Below are positions 22,829-35,146 of a DNA stretch of 64,000 nucleotides, piece by piece (position 1 is the stretch's first letter; every line of letters begins with the position of its first letter). The position numbers and the translations under genes are program-made. This DNA comes from Schistosoma haematobium. Taxonomy: Eukaryota > Platyhelminthes > Trematoda > Strigeidida > Schistosomatidae. The notes beneath the pieces were generated by a model. That model was not told where the DNA came from and ran no database searches. It was given only the letters and a program-made list of their open reading frames with translations. The stretch covers positions 60,455,364-60,519,363 of the forward strand of contig NC_067196.1 of NCBI RefSeq assembly GCF_000699445.3. The letters run 5' to 3'.

Positions 22829-24000
22829 TCGTTTCAGATAACCTTAGCTCAGATTGTTTTTAGTGATATCTTAATTTTTACTAACATAATTTTCATTAGT
22901 TGAAAACATTCCACAATATACTCTGAAATTATCAGTGTACTATGTCCTCCCCCAAAATTTTGTTTTATTCTAAAGAAAATTGGTTAAATTCATTTTTTTA
23001 TCCATTGGATACAATAATGTAACATAATACAAATATGCGCTTTATAATTCCTTATGTTTAGGTTAGTGTTGCTACCTATTACTGAAAGTAAGATAAATTA
23101 ATCAGGTTTTAAATGTGAACACCAGTAAACGGAATGTTGAGTAGCTCAACTACTTAACAATCGCATCCTGTAGATATTTTACACAAAGAATAATGAGATA
23201 CTTGATAAAAATTGAGCTAGTTAATCATAGATGATGCCCAATGTTGAGTTATGATACCAAGTATTTAATGGAAATTTATAATACTGTCAAGTTAATGAGT
23301 TACAAAATATCTGAATCCCATTTTGAGAAATGTATTGTACATTGAAAATTTCAGATGTTCATTTCTCAAATGATGAATATTCAGACGATATATTTAGTTT
23401 CCTTTCAAGTATCTCTTAGAACTAGTTAACCCAGTCATTTACATACAATAGTGACAATGTGTATTAGAAGAGATTAGCCACTAGAGAGAATTACAATATG
23501 CGATTCGTTGTGATTTTTGACCCATTTAATAATCAACTATAATTTAACGTGATTCATGAAACACTTTATCTGAACCAAGTGATGTAGCATATGATGTATA
23601 TAGACTTTAAATACTGAAGAAAGCAGACTGTGATTGTCATTTGGCTAAAGCAAATGGGGAGAAAGACTTAGATATTAGTTTCATGCTACTCGATATTGAA
23701 CACTAAAAAGTATCCGCGATTCTGAGGAAACTGATGCTGTTCGTGAAATTCAAATCTATGTTACTCAGTGTTGTAGTTAGAAAGTTTACTAATGAGCTAT
23801 TTGGAACACGAATGACTTTCTGGACGATTAAGATATTTACATCAAATTGGATATGAATGGATTCAAGTAGTAAGAAGGAAATATGTTACAGTCAGTTTAC
23901 AGATCCAGACTGTATGACAGTCACTGAGTAAGATCTCATTTTAATGTTAGATTGAATATTTAAGACAAAAATTAATTTTTTCATTTTATCAACACTGATA
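22829..24000. other. AT-rich spacer with a degenerate family C remnant
   Basis: Unrecognised apart from about 23640-23830, where a worn minus-strand family C copy can be followed (TTAGTTTCATGCTACTCG for the ribozyme, GGAAACTGATGCTGTTCGTG, GAGCTATTTGG). No core survives. Confidence 0.45.
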
Positions 24001-24009
24001 GTGAATCCA

Positions 24010-24160
24010 TATCAGCAAGAAAATAGATTTAAGCAGAAATCGATGTTGACTAGCAGCGGAAACCAAGAAGTGCGTTTCGTCCATTTGGGACTCGTCAGCT
24101 GTATTTACGTACATCAAATAATCGATATTCACTCCGGAACTCGAACCCTAAAAACAGATT
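24010..24160 (-). mobile_element. Family A hammerhead element (minus)
   Basis: From the 3' flank (GACTAGCAGCGGAAACC) through the ribozyme to the B-box complement (GGAACTCGAACCC near 24138). It faces the plus-strand copy at 24345, giving a head-to-head pair with about 190 bases between. Confidence 0.7.
24066..24105 (-). ncRNA. Hammerhead motif, family A (core intact, stem III altered)
   Basis: Minus strand: core CTGACGA (24098-24092), perfect stem II GTCC/GGAC around CAAAT, GAAA (24078-24075), then CGCACTTC in place of CGCGCGTC and TTGG. The two core boxes are complete, but the stem III/cleavage segment is altered, so activity is uncertain. Confidence 0.6.
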
Positions 24161-24344
24161 TGTATCCTAAAATATTCATAGAACAAATAATGCTTTGAAG
24201 TGATACTCTTTTTTTCCTAAAACGTTCCCACGAAAAGCAAAAAAAATATTTGGTTTAAATAATCATTTAGTGACTTTTGATGAAAAATGATATAATTTTT
24301 TATTATGATAAAGTAAACAGCAATGGGAAGATTCAAGTAAACAG

Positions 24345-24510
24345 CACCAAGTGAATTCAGACTTCACCCAATTACACAAGCAGATAGCTATCATGACTCA
24401 GTAGCTAGGTGGGTAACGCGGTAGTGTTTGTGACAGAATGTAGTGGGTTCGACTCCCGTAGTGAACGTCAACTCATACAGGTATGTCCGGCTGACGAGCC
24501 CCAGACAGGG
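24345..24510 (+). mobile_element. Family A hammerhead element (plus), ribozyme dead
   Basis: Has the A-box-like GTAGCTAGGTGGGTAACGC, a B box GGGTTCGACTCCC that is close to consensus, and CTGACGAGCCCC. The second half of the ribozyme is lost (no GAAA). The Pol III promoter boxes here are better preserved than in most copies. Confidence 0.7.
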
Positions 24511-25595
24511 GTTTGTCCTTTGGGTCGAATGAAGACTCTCCTTCCTGTTCTATAAATGTAACTGCTTTGACAGATACATGTAAATTTATATACACAATTA
24601 GTGGTAACATGAAAAGGATACCTATCGACCTCCGATTGTGTTAAAGAACATGTTATTTTGGACAAAACAATCATTTAAGCTGCAAGATAAGTTCTTGTCA
24701 ATGCAGCTTTTAGTCTCATATTGATTGACATTGTGATATCACTTTTGAATTTAAGTTGAATAAGCTTTTTTTAAGATAATTAAGGGAACTATGTGTATGA
24801 AATAATATTTAGAACCTTACAAGTAGAGCATTTAGATGTGTAGTTTGAATGTTATCCATGAAAATAACCATGTCAACTGCTTATTTACTATATGATAAAT
24901 CTAAATTTCAAGGAAATAATTGATTAAACTCATCAAATTTTTATAGGAATTAGAAATTAAAATTACACCGTGATGTTTTATGTTACTCATTTTTTAAAAG
25001 TAGTCTGACTAAATTGTTAAAAAAAGGTTTATTGTCTTCTAAACAATAGACTAGCTATAAAATGGTTTTTATTGTAACATAAATAATTGTCAGGTTTATA
25101 AAACCATAAATAATGTCAAGAAAAGTTGTCCTATACAAATCATAGTCCTATGTACAATTCAATTACTGTTTTATTCCTAAAATAATTTATTTTACAATAT
25201 ATCCAATATAATCAAGACAAAAAGAGCTCTTTTCAAAAGGGAACTATGCGTATAATAAAGACAATCCTTTCTCAAACAATATACTATGGTGATAGACAGA
25301 AATACCAAACAGACTATGCTCGTAAAATTAAAATTCTCTATACTGTTCCGTCCTACACAAAAGTCTGTTATGTCTAAATATATACATATAAATACAAGAG
25401 ATACTACCAAGTAAATTAATGATATAGAGCGGTATGTAATAAGTATGGATGGTAATTCTAGTGATTAAGTTTATGGTTTGAATAGATAGTGAAAAGTCCC
25501 CTTTTTATAAAATAATAATTTTTAAGTATCTTTGTTTTGATAGTGATATTAATAATAGGAAGATATACAATGAAACTAAAACAATAGTGGACGGT
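24511..25595. other. AT-rich spacer
   Basis: Nothing recognised. Confidence 0.5.
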
Positions 25596-25599
25596 GGTG

Positions 25600-25857
25600 C
25601 AGTTTCGTGAATCGGTTGAAGTTAGATATTAACACGGTTGGATGTCGACTCAGCGGTCTAGAGGTTAAGGTTCTGTGGTCCTAGGTTTGAATCCAGCAGG
25701 GCGAAATCGTGGATGCGCATTGCTGAGGAGCTCCACACTAGGATGAAACGGCCGTCCAGTACTTCCAGGTTTTCCATGGTAGTCTAGCTTCAATTGACTT
25801 ATGATTTCAACTATTGAAATTACTAAAATCTCCACAAACCTCTCTTCTGAAACTAAT
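25600..25857 (+). mobile_element. Family B hammerhead SINE (plus, single-armed)
   Basis: Order: leader (GTTAGATATTAACACGGTTG), A box (CTCAGCGGTCTAGAGGTTAAG), B box (GGTTTGAATCC), hammerhead with core CTGAGGA (25723-25729) and GAAA (25745-25748), tail CCAGTACTTCCAGGTTTTCC, and the outer end with ATCTCCACAAACC. Stem II (GCTC/GGAT) is mismatched. It shows the family layout without the foldback arm. Confidence 0.75.
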
Positions 25858-26650
25858 TTTATTATTTTTATTTTCAAGTGAACAATGAAATTACAATTTC
25901 AGACATTTAACCTTTTAAACAATTATGATGAAAAGTTAAAAATACAGACAAGAACTATGAAATAGTACACTAAAACTGATGAAAGAGATGTAATGAAGAT
26001 TGTCATAAAAAGAGTTGTTATTCAAATGATGGATGACATTAACTTTTAATGTGGATTAGAAAGATTCAAGTTGAATGTAATAGTAAATTGAAATCTGCAG
26101 GGAGCCTTTGTGATAGCCTTAGATTATTCAAGCTTTTATTCGCTTAAATAAATTCTGGTTTGTGATATTTGGTTACAATAACTTCTCCAAGGTTTAGTGA
26201 ACTTAAAACTCACAATTCATCTACATAAAAAGTTAAATTGTAAGGATTAACCAATTTAGAGATTAATGGATATTATTCAATCATTTTCCACCGTAGTTTC
26301 ATGCTAGTTGAAAATGTATATCAGTAGTTATATTTTAGCTCAGTAATAAGTTTTAATCATAAAAAAAATACTACATAAACTTTCTGCTATCGAGCGAGAC
26401 GTTAGGACATAGAGATAAGTGGTTTTTCTATCGTCAGGCCCCACTCAGTAACGTATCGTAAGGGAATATAGAAGTTATCTACAAAACCTGTAGGCTCCTG
26501 AACACTTATAATACAAAAAGTTATTATTTAACTTCAGGCGATAAAATCTCGGTACAGACTGAAGAAATTGAGTAAAAAGTCTGAGATAAACTAGTGCAGT
26601 GAACAAGAACACAAGTGGAAACAATCGAATGTATTTGAACATAAAATTAC
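25858..26650. other. AT-rich spacer
   Basis: Nothing recognised. Confidence 0.5.
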
Positions 26651-26654
26651 AGAA

Positions 26655-26975
26655 TATCTTAGAAGGAGAGAACAAACCAGCTCCCATTTGAAGAGGAAAT
26701 TAGGGGAAGACGTTGGAAGTGGATAGGACATACATTACATACATTATATCAAACAACATCATGAGGCAAGCCGTAACATGGAATCCTGAAGGGAAACGGA
26801 AAAGAGGGAGATCAATGAACACACTGTGTTGCGAATTGGAAGCAGACATGAAAAGGATGAATAGCAACTGCAACCAATTGGAAAAGATTTCCCAGGACAG
26901 AGTTGGATGGAAAATGCTAATGGTGAGCCCATGCTTCTCCACGATGTGGGGCAACAGGCGTAAGTAAGTAAGTAT
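26655..26975 (+). pseudogene. RTE-like retrotransposon 3' end with (TAAG)n tail
   Basis: 5'-truncated copy of the same family as 12.99 kb, keeping only the last ~100 codons. It reads [19 protein letters not shown], then [39 protein letters not shown] and [10 protein letters not shown], ending at RRK before TAAG repeats (about 26959-26972). It is open over most of its length and so looks younger than the other copies, but far too short to work. Confidence 0.85.
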
Positions 26976-27299
26976 TCTCCTATGTGAAAATAATATTCAG
27001 GAATTGGAGAATTGAGTTCCTAAATAAATAAAAAAACTGTATAATATACAAACTTATATTTCACACATAAATCACAAACAGTTAAAAAACACACATCAGT
27101 GGTCTGTATTTATGATCTATACGTTTTTGAATTGTCTATTTTAATGGGATCCATTCTATACTGGTTAGCCAATTATCCAATTTCAATGTTCATCTAATAA
27201 ACAAATATTAATATTTTTACTTCTATCTCAAATTAATTTCCTAGTTTTGGTATTTTACAAGTAACTAGATGAAAATAATTCATTTTTGTATTGGTTGTT
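26976..27299. other. AT-rich spacer
   Basis: Nothing recognised. Confidence 0.4.
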
Positions 27300-27545
27300 T
27301 GAATTGTCCCATTGACGTTTAGAACTGTCTTTTTAGCATATGTACAACCTGTGAGAATTGCCTCGATATTGCCAATAAGTCACAAGCATGGCAAGCAGAG
27401 ATGGATAATGACTAGCAGTGAAATCCAGGACGCATGTTTCACCCCATTCGGGACTCGTCGGCTGAATGTACCTGCATCCCTGAATTGATGTTCACTCTGA
27501 GACTCGAACCCGGTATCATCTGCTGGGAAGTTAAAAACTGAATTC
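27300..27545 (-). mobile_element. Family A hammerhead element, ribozyme dead
   Basis: Minus-oriented element: head segment (CCCATTGACGTTTAGAACTG), then 3' flank, ribozyme and B-box complement (GACTCGAACCC near 27502). The core reads CCGACGA instead of CTGACGA on the minus strand, removing a conserved residue, and stem II is mismatched. Confidence 0.7.
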
Positions 27546-28720
27546 AACTAATTATTCAGCGTTCCATAGTTTGCAATAATCTTCAGCTGATATTCATTCC
27601 TGATGAAAATAATCTTAATAAAATAGCTAAAAATAATAAAATATCTCGAGCCATACATTGGTAGACATTGTATACTAATTTATCGCAGTTCACCGACTGT
27701 AAATATTGTTAAATGTGAACACTAGTAATAGAGTATTTACTGACTTTGTTGTTTCGTAAAACGATAGTTGTTTTCTTTTTCTTCTAATAATAACATCATA
27801 GTAACAATAACATTGTTGAAAAATGATTTATTCTTCCGTAAATTATATTGTTTTGATAAAATTTCATAGAGTTTTGGAATATAATTATGATCTGGTTGGC
27901 AGTTGCAAGCTATATCATATGATGAATTCTAACAATCCTATGGTTTCATGATTATGTTGATCAAAATAATAATCTAATTGTTTACATGGAGAAATAGTGA
28001 AAAATCTTATTTCTTTTTATATCTTATATGATAGTTTACATAGTTTAATCGTACAACTTCAAAAGAAGTTGGGTACACTATTGATATGTTCGGTCTTAAC
28101 AAAATACATCGATCACCTGTTATTTCGATCATTTTCATATAGCTAATTCCAAATGTTTAGTGTTTTCATGTTTTATGGCTTATTTTGAACAGGTTCCATC
28201 TTAGACATGCCCAAAAATTATAAATGATATTTTTAAAAAAAGCTATACATTGAGTTATAACATTCAGCCATTGATAAGCTTACTTCCCGTTCGGATGAAT
28301 TACGTTGTTGGGAGATTGATGTAAACATAAACGTGTATACGTAAAAACCTGTAAGAGTAAATGGCGAAATAAAACGTAGACTATTAACTCAATGAGGCCA
28401 TAGTATGCATTAAGTTAACAAATAAAAGAAATCAACAACAACTAGCAATGTACTCGAGTCATTTTAAGATAGTCGTGAAACTACAACTGAACATATTGAG
28501 ACAGAGAAAAAGAGAGATTTCAAATTAGTTTCAATGGCTTTAGAATTTTAGTTCCTCTTAAAAATGACACTTGTATTTCACATAGTTATGCCATTGTTAT
28601 CCTCTTCGATAAATCTCATCATTACTTATTACAGTTTTGTTTGGCATGGTCATAGAGTCAAAATTTATCCATTTAAACTAATAAGTTGACTGGTGAACCA
28701 TTCAACAAATTTTTATTTAA
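27546..28720. other. AT-rich spacer
   Basis: Nothing recognised. Confidence 0.5.
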
Positions 28721-28724
28721 TATC

Positions 28725-29045
28725 ACAAGGCGTTTTTGTGGATATTATAGTAATTTAGTAATTGAGATTATGAGTCATTTGAAGCTAGACCATCATAGAA
28801 GACCTGGGAGCCTTGGACAACCGTTTCGTCCTATTGTGGGATTCCTCAGCAGTACGCATCTACGATCCCGCCCCACAAGACTCGAACCCAAGATCTATAG
28901 GTCTCGCGCGCGAGCACTTAACCACTAGACAACTGCTGAGAAGTGTCACAATAGGACGAAACGGTTGTCCAGTGCTTCCAGGTTTTCTATGGTGGTCTAG
29001 CTTTAATTGACTCATGATATCAACTATCGAAATTTTTTATTTCTT
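28725..29045. mobile_element. Family B hammerhead SINE, foldback
   Basis: Minus arm 28750-28875 and plus arm 28932-29035 are imperfect reverse complements of each other; the tRNA-like segment (GACTCGAACCCAAG, B-box complement) sits between. The plus core reads CTGAGAA (broken). The minus core is CTGAGGA with GAAA, but its stem I is poorly paired. Same architecture as the cleaner copy at 34338-34674. Confidence 0.75.
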
Positions 29046-29950
29046 CAAGAGATTTCCGCTTAAATCTAAAGATAAAATAATTCAAAACAATCTATATTCT
29101 ATAGCATTAATAACGAGGGTTCGACAAATCTTAAGGATTTTGAAACGCATAGATAATTACAATGTCATATTATAATAACAATAAGAGTTGATTTCTAGGT
29201 TTTATTGGAAGAAGGTACATTAGTGAATAACATGGTACTCCTTCTAACTAATTGCACAAAACAACCAGTTTTTATTTTAAATACGTTCGTAAATATAAAC
29301 AAAGTATATTAGATTGCTTTTAATAATCTGAAACTCACGTCATAAATAAGATTTACTACTTATCAACTTATTATCATTATTATATTCGTTTTTAAGATGA
29401 TTTTAGTGTTTATTACAATCTCTTTTTTTCCTCTTGATATAACATCTTGAGTAGCAAATTACTCATAGATTAAACTAAACTAGTCGCTTTGATTTCAGTC
29501 TAATAAAATACTTTGAAGTAAAAACAAAATAGCTATCATAATAAGTAAATGCAAACTATCTGTGCACACTTAAAAGTACAGCACTAGTATATAATCATTT
29601 TGCAATATTGTTTCCAATCAATAGTCAGAGTAACCATGGTTATTAGATCACTAACGCTTCTTAATTAATTTTTTCATCGATAACATCATAAAAGTATATT
29701 TCTTTATATACATAAATATTTAATATGAAAATGATTGTATAGTTTGAAAAATAAACTCGAATAGATTATTATAAGACCTACCAGGAATATTTCAATAAAG
29801 TATTTTGGTTTGGGCATAATTTTTATCATAAATGAACTCATTGTCAATAAATTAACCTAAGTAAACAACTCATTCCACTGAAACGATGGTGATGAGGATG
29901 GTAATAATAATGATAATAATAATAATAACGATTTTAAATCCATTAATTAT
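29046..29950. other. AT-rich spacer
   Basis: Nothing recognised apart from a short AAT run near 29907-29928. Confidence 0.5.
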
Positions 29951-29954
29951 GTAA

Positions 29955-30140
29955 TTTAATAGTTGAATTCATGAATCATTTGAAGCTAGACCATCATTGG
30001 AAAACCTGGGGGCACTGGACAATCATTTCATCCTAGTATGAAAATCCTCAGCGGTGCGCACCCATGATCCTGCCCCGTGAGATTCAAACCCAAGATTTAT
30101 CAGTCCCGTGCTTAACCTCTAGACCACTGAGCCGGCAACA
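29955..30140 (-). mobile_element. Family B hammerhead SINE (minus, single-armed)
   Basis: Minus-strand copy from tail (ACCATCATTGG, AAACCTGGGGGC) through a degraded ribozyme to the B box complement (GATTCAAACCCAAG) and A-box complement (TCTAGACCACTGAGCCGG). Confidence 0.7.
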
Positions 30141-31065
30141 AATTATTGAAAATTAGCTGGATTTGATGAGTGAATTTAAATTTTCGTAGCATTATTACCA
30201 TTTAAAAATAATGAACTTTTCTACATAAAACCTTAATAGTATATATGACAAATTTCATGAAAGTACAAGATCAAATAAATGAGCTAAATGACACTCGAGT
30301 TTTTTATCAATCAATATAAGAGAGGATAAGTGGTTGTTTTTTTTTTCCTTAAAAAACTACCATACTTTCAACGAGTTGTAAACTACGTTCAAAAATTCTT
30401 TTAGTGTTTCACGGTATTATGTGCTCAGTCCAGTGATACTTTCCCTAAAACAAGAAAAAAAAAGAAATTAAACTATGATTAATAACTATATGTACACTTA
30501 GGTAATTATGTTCAATAAATTATGCTGATGATGCCTATAAACTCGAGGCCAAATGATTCAGATGTGTTTTTATGGTACACTATGTATCTTTGAATTTATC
30601 ATATTTTGAATTGTTGCTAACAGTAAAATTCAGGATCCGTTTCTCATCTTATTTGGGAGCCATTCGCTTGATTTACCCGAATGTCAGTGTTAATATTTAT
30701 ACTGCAACTCAAATTCATTTAGAATCGCTTCAAAGGCAGCTCATTATCCACTAAGCTAATCACAAACCTCCACTAATCTGTTCAGTAAATATCGTATCTA
30801 GTATTAATCTCGTAAGTTGTGTTCTTATTGATATTCTAGATGGAAGTACATCAGTCTGAAAGATGCGAATGCGGGACAGAACGTGTGTTCTAGATTCTAC
30901 TACTTGTCATAATCTAAAATATAATACAGTTTTGCCAACAAGTATGAGCAAACAGAAATCCATGACATTTCTACATATACTTTCAAACTTATCGACAATG
31001 AACAATCACCACTTTACTAGCAAGAACTTAAGTAATTGGGTCATTGTAGAAATACAAATTTTTTT
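30141..31065. other. AT-rich spacer
   Basis: Nothing recognised. Confidence 0.5.
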
Positions 31066-31069
31066 TTGG

Positions 31070-31605
31070 TTTAATAATGCCCCCGAATGCCCTGATGCGG
31101 CCGAGGGTGGGGAAAGTCCATTCTCCCTCTCGAAATGTTCTCACACGGCCACGCGTATACAGCATCTGCCAGGGAAGTCCTACTCACTGCCTTCTCGTGG
31201 CGGGGGTGTTTCTCACGAAACTGAGAGGACGAAAAGCGAACGTCCGGCGCTTTAACCGGGTTGGTGGACATGGAGAGTCCACCTAGGGGAGTTGGAAAAC
31301 CCTGATTCCAAACCAATGGTGCACATGGGCTCCAGTACCCTGAGGGAAAAAATGGCGTGTGAACAAATCGTTGGTTACCGGATACCATGGGGCTTCATCT
31401 CCTTACGATGCTCCACTGCCTTGTGGATCAGACCTTTAGGTCGAAGGCTCCGTGTGTGGCCCCCTAAGAAAACCACCTGCTTCGGTTTTGGCACCCGGGC
31501 AGTACCACAGCCCTCACACATATCAAATGAGATTTGTGTGGCGCATATGTATCTGGTGTCTCCTTGTACCAGTATTCATGTGTTCAAACAAATAAATAAA
31601 TTTTT
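31070..31605 (+). repeat. GC-rich repeat island, probable retroposon part
   Basis: About 540 bases with sharply higher GC than the surrounding AT-rich DNA and clean edges. It ends in an AAAT-type tail (AAATAAATAAAT near 31590), which suggests a retroposed piece read on the plus strand, perhaps the untranslated end of a non-LTR element. Three overlapping open frames exist on both strands, a by-product of GC content; none has a recognisable domain. A short self-complementary stretch, TGGACATGGAGAGTCCA, lies near 31267. Family not identified. Confidence 0.55.
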
Positions 31606-31614
31606 GATAATAAT

Positions 31615-34320
31615 ATGACAATCGACAGTTAGTTTATCACAGTCTATTAATGTCATTAAATTCAAAAACCTCTTGAAACAATACCCTATCAGAGTACAAC
31701 TAATCACTAGCAGTAAAAATAATATTATTAATGATTGAAATAAATGACAACAATTTTGTTTTAACAAAATGTTCTCTTTTACTTTTAATAAAGATGACCC
31801 ATATTTTGTTCATTATTAATACAGAGAACGAAGAAATAAAGAGATCATCAGAAGATTGTCTTTTTCTAGTTGTGTCTAAATTCTAGTTAACCACTTATGA
31901 TGGTAATCATAATATGAATAATCATAATTAATACCTAATATGAAAGATAGTAATATAATTAGACAATGAATTAGCCAATGTTTAACATATACTTCGATTT
32001 AAATACACATCTAGTGTTCATTGGTTAATTTACACAATAACAGATAATTGATCGAATTTAAGTGTATCTGTAAGTAACAATAATAACAGTAATATTCATT
32101 TTCTGATTCATGAAAAACGAAAAAGTGTTATCAACCCTATTCACGTTTGAAAACAAAGCTTGATTGTATCACATAATGAAATACTGAACGATTTGCTTTT
32201 AAGTACATATTATTTAAGCTTTAGAATTATACTGTTGCTATGTTACCAATCAAAAAATCAATAGTAATATATATTAATGATTAAGGTGGATATTGATCTA
32301 GTACAACAAATAGACAAAATGTTCTAGAATGAAAGCAACTTATTATTATTGTCATTGTTACTGACATACATATAAAACATTTAATCAATAAATAAATATG
32401 TAAGATGATGAAATATAATAAACCTTAACAGTGATTTATATCATAATGTTTAATTCTTAATGGTGAATCTAATGTAATCACTGGTTTAAGTGATTCAACA
32501 TCATAGTGTACTTTGATTTTAGGTTGATAAAGGTAGCTGGAAGATAACTAACACGTTCTACAATTAGTTATTTCAGGAAATTTCTTCTGATCATGCATTA
32601 AATTTACACTAATTATTGTAGTGGTGTTCAATCAGATTGACATGACACTTACAGTCAATTATTTTGATACTGACTAACAGATAAACTTCTCTTTACTCAA
32701 AATTATGAAGTAGAAATGAGCAAAAGTAACTAAGACTAGGGAAATAAATGTCTGATTTATAAACGAAATAAGATTACCTGATATGTCAATTTGTATGTTA
32801 GATTATATGTATTAATTAAAGTTATATTATTTGTTCCGTATGCATTACAATACTTTGAATTTCTGGTTTCATAACTGCTCTTTTCTCAGATATTTTATCC
32901 CTATTCCACTTAAGTAGTTCATATAAGTTCTTTCATTAACTAACTAAGCAGGATAGTATGTATTAACACATGATATAAGAAAGAGTACTATATTACCAGT
33001 GAATTCACATTTAAAAAAAGATTAACTGATATATATCAGGCTGTTAATGAATGAGGTCTCAACATGTAAATACGATGGAGAAATCGGTCATACATTTGAT
33101 TTAATTTAAAGACTTTAACATAAACTGGTATAAAATATTTTAATCACTGAATTGAAGGTGTTAGCAATATCCTTTGGAGAGATTAAATTATTATGTTCAG
33201 TAACACTTTCCGCTTAAGAATTCTGGTCAATAAATCCTATTAGGTATTCGTTTCCCTTCAGTACTCTTCGATGTTTATCTAATTCACTTTCAGACATATT
33301 CTTTATTAAAATTTCCTTTCTACTTAAAGAAACTGACTGAGGTAAACTTCCTCTTTTTTTGTAGTGAATTCAACTTTGAAAGTTGAAAAACTATCCTTTG
33401 TCTCAGTAGATGGTTATTTAACTAAAATAATTATTCTCAAAATTAAGCATCCTTTTATTATTGAAAAATTTCAAATCCATTTATGTTCTAAGATATTCAA
33501 GTGTTAAAAAAACTTATGAAATAGTTAATAATCATCTAAATAAGCCTCGATAAAATTGTTAGGATTGCCAACAGTTTAAACTTTATAGATGGAACTACTG
33601 ATTGTAATTTAAGTTTTACAGTTTAAATGAAATCAACTGATCATTATATATATAATATCGAGGAATCTAACAAAAAAAGATTCATAATTGTATAAAGAAC
33701 AGGCTCCCAATTTGGCCCAAATTGATATACATCCATCAGTTTACTTTCTCATATGGAACAGGTTAGACTGGCCGCACAAAGTGATTACTTTCGAAATACA
33801 TCTCCGAACATAACCCTGCCTAACTTTTTAAAGGACTGCAAAAGTCAATCAATATCTAGTTAATTCTGGTCACTACTTTATCAAAATCCTTCAAAAATAT
33901 TCATAGTCAGAAAACTTGCTTCTAAAGGAATATGGATGCAAAACATATGTGCACCAGAGGGTATGTCTGTCTGTCAACTAACTCAACTCTAACGTTTGTA
34001 TACAAAAACAATATATTCAATCCTCCCTATCATAGTCTTGACCTTCTTTTCTATCTTCTGCCTTTTTTATTTTCTTCGTTTGATCCTTTTCAGTCACATC
34101 ATAGATATTAATTAGACATTATTAAAACTTTAAATTACTTTGTTTTTGATAACTATCATATGAATAATTATTTTTACCTTCATGTTTCCACTCACCGTTG
34201 AATTATTACATAACTTCCTTTCAACATCAAACCTTTGTAAACAATTTACAACATGATATCAATTCAAGTTTCCTTTTTAATTACTCAACATCATACTATT
34301 TTAATACAGACTACTACTTT
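31615..34320. other. AT-rich spacer
   Basis: About 2.7 kb with no gene, RNA or repeat recognised. Confidence 0.5.
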
Positions 34321-34425
34321 TGTCAAGTAAATTAATTTAAGAAGGAGTTTTGTGGAGATTGTAGTAATTTAAACAGTTTGAGATCATGAGTCAATTGAAG
34401 CTAGACGACCATGGAAAACCTGGAA

Positions 34426-34475
34426 GCACTGGACGGCCGTTTCGTCCAATTGTGGGAATCCTCAGCAGAGCGCAT
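34426..34475 (-). ncRNA. Hammerhead motif on the opposite arm, family B
   Basis: Minus-strand ribozyme in the left arm of the same foldback: core CTGAGGA, TTCC/GGAC (outer stem II pair lost), GAAA, CGGCCGTC with GTC cleavage triplet, CAGTGC against GCTCTG (one mismatch). Weaker than its plus-strand twin. Confidence 0.65.
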
Positions 34476-34572
34476 GCACGCCCCCGCCCCGCGGGATTCG
34501 AACCCAGGACCTATCAGCCTCGCGCCAGGCGCTTAACCGACCAGACCACTGAGCAGGCGGGGTCGTGGATGA

Positions 34573-34618
34573 GCACTGCTGAGGAGTCCCACAATAGGAC
34601 GAAACGGTCGTCCAGTGC
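34573..34618 (+). ncRNA. Hammerhead motif, family B (fully paired)
   Basis: GCACTG (34573-34578), core CTGAGGA, stem II GTCC/GGAC around CACAATA, core GAAA (34601-34604), CGGTC, cleavage triplet GTC (34610-34612), and CAGTGC (34613-34618), a perfect 6-bp stem I with GCACTG. This is the best-paired hammerhead in the window. The core has G where most natural examples have U or C (CUGANGA), a position that varies. Confidence 0.8.
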
Positions 34619-34689
34619 TTCCAGGTTTTCCATGGTCGTTTAGCTTCAACTGACTCATGATCTCAAACTGTTTAAAGTAAATGAATTAT

Positions 34690-35078
34690 CAATATAACTG
34701 TGTAGCTTAAGTAAATTAAACCATTAAAAAGACTTTCTTCGCTGACTTTCTTCTGTTCTCCTTCTTCTTCTTCAACGAAACAATGGTTCTTTTCCCAGCA
34801 TTTGAAGAAGAAATTGTTTATTTCAAAGTGGTTAATATGTTATTATAGCTTGATAATGTCTTCTATTAGATTTATGTTAAATTACAATTATTTTATAGAA
34901 TTTAAAATGATACGTAATTTGTTAACAAAATAAAACTCATATTCTAATGTAAATTTATAAATTATTTGGTAATTCAATATACTTATCATCAATTAAAGAT
35001 AACCATCCATTTAGTCAAGTCTCTATATAACGTAATGTAATTACAAAAAGTACATTCAGTAAGTGCAAAAAAAGTGCC

Positions 35079-35146
<68 letters not shown>

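Larger units (their letters stand above)
34325..34687. mobile_element. Family B hammerhead SINE, clean foldback with TSD
   Basis: Best foldback copy. The element 34338-34674 (337 bases) is flanked by AAGTAAATTAATT (34325-34337) and AAGTAAATGAATT (34675-34687), one difference. Arms of roughly 120 bases (about 34368-34487 and 34554-34674) are reverse complements at high identity; each contains the tail and a hammerhead. The loop (34488-34553) is the tRNA-like Pol III segment, with GATTCGAACCCAGG as B-box complement and the A-box complement in GACCACTGAGC. As both strands carry a ribozyme, either transcript could form a long hairpin or cleave itself. Confidence 0.85.

Noticed and set aside
31071..31388. 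Overlapping frames in the GC-rich island as genes
   Set aside because: Open frames on both strands over the same bases follow from high GC; no domain on either strand.
34386..34643. 85-codon frame with Arg/Pro-rich protein
   Set aside because: It runs through both arms of the hammerhead foldback; the same frame in other copies is broken.
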